This document shows, piece after piece, positions 57,781-64,000 of a stretch of DNA of 64,000 bases; positions within the stretch are counted from its first letter, which is position 1; each line of letters begins with the position of its first letter. The position numbers and the translations under genes were made by a program. Below the pieces are notes generated by a model, which had not been told where the DNA came from, ran no database searches, and worked only from the letters and a program-made list of their open reading frames with translations. Origin of the DNA: Phytoseiulus persimilis (lineage: Eukaryota; Arthropoda; Arachnida; Mesostigmata; Phytoseiidae); NCBI GenBank assembly GCA_037576195.1, contig CM075102.1:4464001-4528000 (forward strand), in the 5' to 3' direction.

Positions 57781-60700
57781 CCAGCGGACGAACGGCTCAG
57801 AAGACCGACGAATCAGACTGTGGTGGCTGGACTGGTTCAGACAGCTGATGCTCGGGGTCACCCCTAGGTTCTCAGTGGGTGCAGTTTTAGCCGCTGCATA
57901 GGTCTTTGTGGTGAGCGACTTTGTGAGCGAGCAAGCCATCCCGAACGAGTGAGCGAGCGAGCGACTGAGCTAGATGTGAGGTCTTCACGCAGCGGGATAC
58001 GTGCTACGACAGTGCTATAGATCGACGCGGAGCTACTTAGCCAAGCGGCGATAATCCGAAACGAAAGCCTTCCAAAACGGAGCCCCTGTGAGAGCAGTAC
58101 AGCATCAACAACATCTACCGCAACTATAACGACAACGACCACCACGACCGCCACAGAGTACAGCACCGCTTCACACGCCTTCGCGGGCGAGCGATAGTGG
58201 GAAACTAAAACAAGAGAGGAAAGTTTCATACATGCCACCAACGACCCTGCACAATGACTTTGCGGATCTGGAACTCAAAGCACTCACACTCCGGTGTCCT
58301 CGGGCTTGAAAAGTAGATCAATAATTGACCAGCCTAACCGAGCGAACACACGACGCTGCAAAGAGATTCTGGTCTGGGGATTCCACTCCCTCGAACGGTG
58401 TGAATTTACGGATGTGTGCTTCCCGTTAAAAATTGATGACGTCACCCGTGCTCATCTCCTTCTCCAAGCACTTTGTCATCAGTCTCCTCCACAAGTAATG
58501 GAAGTTCAACCGACTCTCTCCTGAGCGGACACTCTGCCTCGCGGAGTTCCGCCATTTCCTCAATCTACGAACTGTGGTCACGAATCTCTCAGGGCCCCAT
58601 TGGGTCATTTGCTTGAGGGATCCTGAAGTCATTGCGCTTAGCGAGCTCTCTGACTCAGTCGATCAAGCCATTCGAGAGGTCCCAAAAACTGCAGCAGGTT
58701 TCCGGAACGTAAACCCCATACCTCGATGACGCTTACCCAGTTGAAAGAAAACTTCTGATCGGAAACCAGTATGGTGTCGAAGCCTCCAGAGTCTAGACAC
58801 GTAGGAGCACCATTCGCATTTTAGTAGAAAAGAAAACCTAACACCGATTTCGGCTGCGCTCAGAGAGAGGGTTTGAGAACGAAAATAGTTATGTAGTTTC
58901 TGTCTTACGAAACTGCCTCATATTCGCTGGAGTGTAGCCATCATCGATGAAGAAGGCAGTGGAATCAGAACTCGAGGAATCTAACTCCTCAGAATACCGC
59001 CCTTCTTTTCGAAGTAGAGGTTCCGCGGAGTCCACTGTCTGACGGTCCAGTTTTCACAAGTTATTCCGGCGGGATCTCAAATGGCTCCGTTTGAGCCAAG
59101 AAGTGTTCCGCTTGATCCTGCAGTACCTCATTGTCCGAAGAAACTGAGTGCCCAGATACTGTAGCCGTGGAATTCAGGGAGGGAGTCCCAGGGACGGCGG
59201 AGGAAGACCTACGCCAGATTCCAGTCGGCAACCGAATTCTCTCTCGGTAATATCGATGCCGAATGCGAACTGGATGAATTATCATCCTCGAACCAGAATC
59301 TACTCAGATTAGGTCCTAATGAGTCTTTTATTCGTTTTGGTGGTCGCCGCGTTGACCTGCCTAATCATTGCATCATCATCACCTGCCTATCCCCGGTCGC
59401 GATCCACGACTCATTTCGCCTCCGATCATAAGTCACAGCCTGGGTCGCAGAGAAATCGTGAATCATGATTTTCCCGCGTTGCTCTCTCGAGATTCCAACA
59501 CGTGCTCCGGAGAATCGGCTTCACCCGCAACTTCAGTTCGGTTTCCCATCGGGCGGACCTGGAAACGCGTTCTCGTGAAATTCTGAACTTGAGACTTTGT
59601 ATAGGAACGAAGAAAAGTTGAATCACAAGTGATAGAGAGAAAATATTGGATTCCGGGAATCGGCCAGCCGACTGTACCAGTGGCAGGATATCGGGTGAAT
59701 GGCTGAAGAACGTATTCCGCTCATTCGGGATGTCTGAAGTTCCAAGTTCGTTGATGAGGTGTGCTACTCCATGACGAGTGGAGCTTAGATGTTTTTTCGA
59801 AATTATCCCTTGATTGCAACGGATCAATCCTAGGCGATTGATGGAATCATTTTGGAAAATAACTCGGGCTCCCAGGCGCTAGTAGTCAATCACTGTGAAC
59901 GAGGGTTTCCATTTTCGCCATTATCGAGTTTGAACCACGCGTCGGAAATTTCGGTTCCCTGAAATGCATCCGAATGCGGGTTTCCGATGTGCTTCTCTCG
60001 CGAGAGTCGCTCCAAGGACGTTCTCTGGTTGGTATCCTAGTAGTTTCTGGATTCGGAGCTGACCATGTCCGATCGTGAGGTTTGCACTCCCAACTTAGAC
60101 GTAGATGGTCATTGTGCGATCCTCCGGACGGAACGAGCGAAACTCTAACTCCGAGCCCTCCGCGCTCAACCACTCGGCGTGACCGTGATTCTTCTCTCTT
60201 CTAATTTTGCGTTCAATGTGATCTAAGGGTGGAACTATGGAACCATGTTGAGAGGAGCGATGTCTCAGCACAAGAAAGATACGAATTTTCAAAGCGCGCT
60301 CAGAATCAACACAGTAACGGGTGGAGTCGCTCGGTGATCATCGTGACAGCATCAACGTCGACGACAACGATGACGAGCGCAGTCTTAAAAGCTGAGCTAG
60401 CGGCGGCATTCTTCTACTCTACTGTTGTGTGTGTCCGCGTTTGTGATGAGTGTGTGCATAAATTGAATGAACTGAAATTCAACTTCGGTTTATTCTCCGT
60501 CTGTGTTTGATTCTCTGCCGTTGTGGGCGTGGGGCGGCTTCATAAGAAGAAGCAGCAGATTGGGGACTCAACCCGGATTCTTTCAGCGCTGCAACTCTGC
60601 CAAATCGCCAAATTCCTTCCCATCGCTCTTTCACAGTTGTCTCCGTCAGCGTCATCTTCAAAGAGTCGAGTCGCTCCACGGCATGATTGGAGCTCGATTA

Positions 60701-60800
60701 TTTCCCCATTTTAGATAATGTTGACGAGCGCCATGAGCCAGGCATCTCTATTCTGGTAGTTCCAATCGTATACAGCGACTTTCCGATAGTGGAAACGGCC
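57781..60800. other. Stretch upstream of the kinase-like gene
   Basis: Around 58090-58230 the + strand is rich in CAACGA/CCACGA words, like a 5' UTR, and leads to a short frame MPPTTLHNDFADLELKALTL at 58232. Another short protein-like segment (FTDVCFPLKIDDVTRAHLLL) lies at 58396-58455 before a gtaatg. Neither can be tied to a gene. The 60.2-60.8 kb part should hold the promoter of the kinase-like gene. Confidence 0.3.
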
Positions 60801-62204
60801 ATGAGCGATCCTCCCGGACAAGGTCACGGCTCGATCCTCGCGCTCTTGACGATTGCTCTCGTTCTCCGCTTCGAGGGAAACACTCAAACTGCTATTCCTC
60901 CAAATGCTGGGTATGCTCCGTGGATCGGGTCATCACAACAGAACTGTTTCGATCCCGAGTTTGAGGTTTCGTTTTTGAATGATGACTCAATGAAAATTCT
61001 CCTTGGAAGCGATCCGTAGACCACTGTCAGGAGGACTCTTCAGTGGTCGTGGCCGGTCTCGGTTGTCTCTCAGCAGGCACATCTGAAGCCGAGTCACATG
61101 GCTCTGCACAAGACTCGCCCGGAAAACCTTTCGAAATCGCTGAAGACCTCGGGAGCTTCACTTGTGAGGGTGTTGAAGTTCATGTACTAATAAGGATCGG
61201 CTGCGGGGTGAATGGCTCTTTTTTCAACGTGAGCGGGAGAAAGCCACCGATTTTTCGAGAGAGGGTTCGGGGGAGATGAGGGATGTTCACGGCATTCTAC
61301 CGAATTTCCAGGCTGAACTGGGTTCCGAAGCCCGTACCTTGAAAATATCCAGGAATTCCGAGGATTGTTCATCCTTGAAAGACGCCATTTCGAAAGAAGT
61401 GAGCTTGAATGTCCCTGTGTGCCGCATTGAGCCGTTGAAAATCATCGCTCCTTCTCTCTCATTTTTACTCCGATTCCGTCAGATCGAGATGAACAAAGCG
61501 CTGATGACTCGCTTTCATGGGAATTTCTTCCCCATTGTCGAGAACGAGATCGTGTTCTGCGACCACAGTATTCTCGTGCTGCAATCTCTGTACGGCAACA
61601 TCTTCGATTGTTTCAAACACAGGCCTGCTTCGGTGGATGCCCTTGGCATCATCTTGTTCCAGCTGATGCGCGCACTCCACGCTCTAGAGAAAATGGGCCT
61701 TGTTCATCTCAACGTTCGCACGCAGAACATTATGTGTGTCAGCGAGACGCGGAACAATTGCCGCGTGAAGATCTGTTGCGGACGGTATCCCCAGAGTGGA
61801 GGCTTCGAAAGATGCATCGAAAGAACTCGACTCCCCGAAACAGGTCATCGTCCTCATTGTCAGCTCGCCAACTCCAACATTACCCGGTACTGCTCGGAGC
61901 TGAAGATAGAGTCCGAAGTCTTCTCTGAAGAGTGAGTTTTACCCTGCCAAGTGCCACCATTGCGCTTTCCGAGGCATCTCCCTCGACATGAACGGGAATC
62001 GAAACTTGAAACAGCGCAACTCGGATTCGTTCGTCTCTGAAGGAACTCCTTCGGCTCTCTAACTTCTACTTCTCCATGATTCCGTCTCGCAGGGAAGACC
62101 GAGCGCCCGAAGTCATTCTGAATTACGCGAAGCCTTCGACAACAACTGACGTGTTCGGCGCCGCGATTGTCATGCAGAAACTCTATTTCAACAAAACTCC
62201 GTAG
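60801..62204 (+). CDS. Kinase-like protein with N-terminal hydrophobic leader; catalytically dead (pseudokinase), probably a decaying copy
   Basis: Four exons fit by phase: 60801-60965, 61031-61228, 61312-61931 and 62093-62204, with GT-AG introns of 65, 83 and 161 bp. The N-terminus has a hydrophobic segment (SILALLTIALVL, residues 11-22), so a secreted or membrane-anchored product is likely. The kinase fold follows: glycine loop IGCGVNG (111-117), lysine in ARTLKI (Lys132), a possible helix-C Glu180, and HGNFFPIV. The catalytic loop is HLNVRTQN (253-260), where HRD Asp is Asn255 but Asn260 is kept. DFG is CCG (276-278), APE is intact (332-334), and DVFG sits in subdomain IX (347-350). An in-frame TAG at 62202-62204 ends the frame after Pro364, before subdomains X-XI. 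An alternative donor gtagtt at 62201 joined to 62347 would bypass it. Kinase fold is recognised from motifs; secretion and pseudogene status are inferred. No named family fits. Confidence 0.7.
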
Positions 62205-63033
62205 TTTGCGCCGTGCCCTTCGCTCACAGAGAATTTCAATGACAACAGCATCTTTCAGTATGTGGTCTGAGTCTTCCAAGAAGTGAGGATCGACTGTTCG
62301 ATGCTTCTGAACTCTATCTGCTCTCCTGGACGACTGCGACTCACAGAGGTCTCCCCTCATTGTTTGAACCGTTGCCAACGGTTTTTGTGGGGTATCGTCA
62401 TTAAGTCGCCAAGCACTTCGAGCAGAGGAACAAGCAGCGGCATCTGAAGAAACTGGTCGCTCCTAAAACGGGCATGAAACTGGTTCGGAGTTCTGTATTC
62501 GATTCCAACGCATATTGAGGTGGAAGTTCAGCTCTTGAAGAAAGATTGCGAAAATCCGGTTTTGATCGCCAGAGAGATGCATGGACGAGTTCAACACGGA
62601 GCTGAAAGAAACCGAAAAAGCGCGAATCATTGTATGCTGTAAGAATATGCTGAGCTACGTTGACCGACCCGGTCCTGGAGGAGTGTTGAAAGCGGAGCTT
62701 CTACCGAAGATGGGCAACTATTTCTTTGACTTGTCTGTACTGTCAAAAGCTCAATGAGACAACAGAAACCCGTGCATGTGGACAATTGAATACATCTGGT
62801 TCCGTGGGAAATTTCCTTCATTTCCGATATCGTTCTTTTCTTGTCGCCTCAACCGATGTCTTCTCCCTGTTGATCAAATCCGCGAGTATTCCGAAGCTCG
62901 ACCGCTCCATGACGGTAACCAGACCGAGCCGAGCGTCGATTGGGAAGCTCGGCTTAACGATTTCGTTCCGATGAACAGTAGTTCTGCTATTGAGAGGGCG
63001 AACGCTGCGATCACCGCATTGCACATCGGATAG
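62205..63033 (+). pseudogene. Broken C-terminal lobe of the kinase-like gene
   Basis: Coding-like pieces continue after the stop but change frame repeatedly. FAPCPSLTENFNDNSIF runs to a possible donor at 62258. GLPSLFEPLPTVFVGYRH starts at 62348 and ends at TAA 62402-62404. THIEVEVQLLKKDCENPVLI then AREM at 62512-62580 is followed one base out of frame by MDEFNTELKETEKARIIVCC at 62581. That piece runs on to a TGA at 62755-62757, then PVDQIREYSEARPLHDGN to AITALHIG ends at TAG near 63033. The +1 shift at ATGCATGG (62577-62584) looks like a single-base insertion. The pieces are consistent with a kinase C-lobe and tail, but only the order and proximity support that. Confidence 0.45.
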
Positions 63034-63487
63034 GTACTTCGAATCTTGATGGTTCGATCATATCTCAGATCGTATGGGATTCACGGCTTTGTCTCTCGCC
63101 GAAGTTATTGTTGTTGCTAACATTGATGATGCCGGTCGCTTGCTTCTGGCAATTTTCGTTGTCGACGTTCTTCTGGTATGATACAGGGCCGGATTCAATG
63201 ACGCATGACAGAAGAAGATGCCACTCCTCCGAAAAGTGTTGGCATAGATCACAGCCATTATTTTCTTCGGCGTCTTCCTTCCCTTCCCGGCTCATCACTT
63301 CATCAGCATTGAACAAATACAGAGGAGAAGCCTCGGAAAAACAGAGTGCCTCGGGTGAATCGAGGAAGACAGAAAAGAGACGAGCGAACGAACGAACGTC
63401 AAAAACAGAAACAGCTCCGCGGTGTACCGCCGAGTTCGAGCTAAATCCAGCAATTGAGCTTCGAACTGGCGAACGATATCTGTTCGA
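63034..63487. other. Stretch after the kinase-like locus
   Basis: No recognised gene. A short (GAAC)n run occurs near 63385-63400. Confidence 0.35.
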
Positions 63488-63727
63488 GTGTATCGTCGCT
63501 GCAAGTTCGAGGCCTCGGGCAGAAACTACGACAGTGGCATCCTCTCATTTTTCTTCGATTCCGTGAATGGCGGGGCTTGCAGAGTACGCGTCAGAGGAAC
63601 GGCTCCAGTTGGGTTTTGGCTTGAAACTCTTATGGGCTGTCTCTCCACCTTGCTTCCGTCTTCCGAATTCGTGGTTAATCGAGCCGATTATGTTCCAATT
63701 CACTCGATATTGGACACTGAGCGATAG
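63488..63727 (+). CDS. Weak candidate terminal exon, unknown product
   Basis: About 79 open codons including FEASGRNYDSGILSFFFDSV, GFWLETLMGCLSTLLPSSEF and VVNRADYVPIHSILDTER, then TGA. Its composition is more protein-like than background, and it could be the tail of the kinase-like locus or of another gene. No clear acceptor or family match; treat as tentative. Confidence 0.2.
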   Translation: MYRRCKFEASGRNYDSGILSFFFDSVNGGACRVRVRGTAPVGFWLETLMGCLSTLLPSSEFVVNRADYVPIHSILDTER

Positions 63728-64000
63728 AGCGATTCGATGGCCAGTTCGTCATCGTCGTCGGCAGCAGCGAAACGGGAAGCATAAACTCTTGAAGAGTAGA
63801 GTATTAGAAGAAGAAAGAGCTTCTCGTGAAAGACCGCGATTGCGTGGGTCGTGTTTTCGAAACTGAACGGAAACACCGCGAGAATAGATTCCGGAGGCGG
63901 CCAGGCCGGCTGGCGTCGAAACTCGCCGTCTTCAAGATTGAAGTGCGTGTGAAGATCGGCAACCGAACAGCGGCAGTGGTTTGTGCGTCTTAGATTTTTT

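Noticed and set aside
57864-58241. - strand frame with a run of valines, resembling a membrane segment
   Set aside because: The valine run comes from CAACGA/CCACGA simple sequence on the + strand.
61016-61030. A 15-bp GT...AG segment that looked like a tiny intron in the kinase-like gene
   Set aside because: Removing it does not join the frames. The 65-bp intron 60966-61030 does.

Overview
This window looks like animal nuclear DNA, most likely from an arthropod and possibly a mite or tick. The evidence is an intron-containing MYCBP2/highwire gene close to animal orthologues, GT-AG introns of roughly 65-400 bp, about 50% GC by eye, abundant microsatellites and a decayed Helitron. I see no operons, bacterial signals, rRNA, tRNA or CRISPR. 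The species cannot be fixed from the sequence alone.

Layout. (1) 1-4374, + strand: the last eight exons of the giant RCR-type E3 ubiquitin ligase MYCBP2 (highwire/RPM-1/PHR1). They run from the region before the DOC-like domain to the stop codon, and all exon phases agree. The catalytic RING and tandem-cysteine region is complete and both relay cysteines are present. (2) 4375-22512: gene-poor DNA with a hairpin, a CGN tract and a poly-C tract. (3) 22513-23933, + strand: a Helitron transposase remnant broken by stops and frameshifts, followed at 24087 by a second element-like terminus. (4) 27381-28109, + strand: a compact single-exon gene for an unrecognised type II membrane glycoprotein with its own polyadenylation signal. 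(5) 28160-60800: a long gene-poor stretch with microsatellites, poly-C tracts, another copy of the element terminus, and a few weak coding-like pieces that I cannot name. (6) 60801-63033, + strand: a multi-exon kinase-like gene. It starts with a predicted secretory or membrane leader and lacks the catalytic Asp of the HRD motif and the Asp of DFG. It runs into an in-frame stop in subdomain IX, and the downstream C-lobe-like sequence is broken by frameshifts.

The named genes are independent transcription units, and nothing suggests a shared pathway. MYCBP2 is a conserved neuronal and synaptic housekeeping ligase. The type II glycoprotein and the degenerate kinase look lineage-specific. The kinase-like locus is the best candidate for something undescribed: a leader-bearing pseudokinase family of which this copy is probably decaying. 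Splice models here come from reading GT/AG signals and phase by eye, so transcript data would supersede them.
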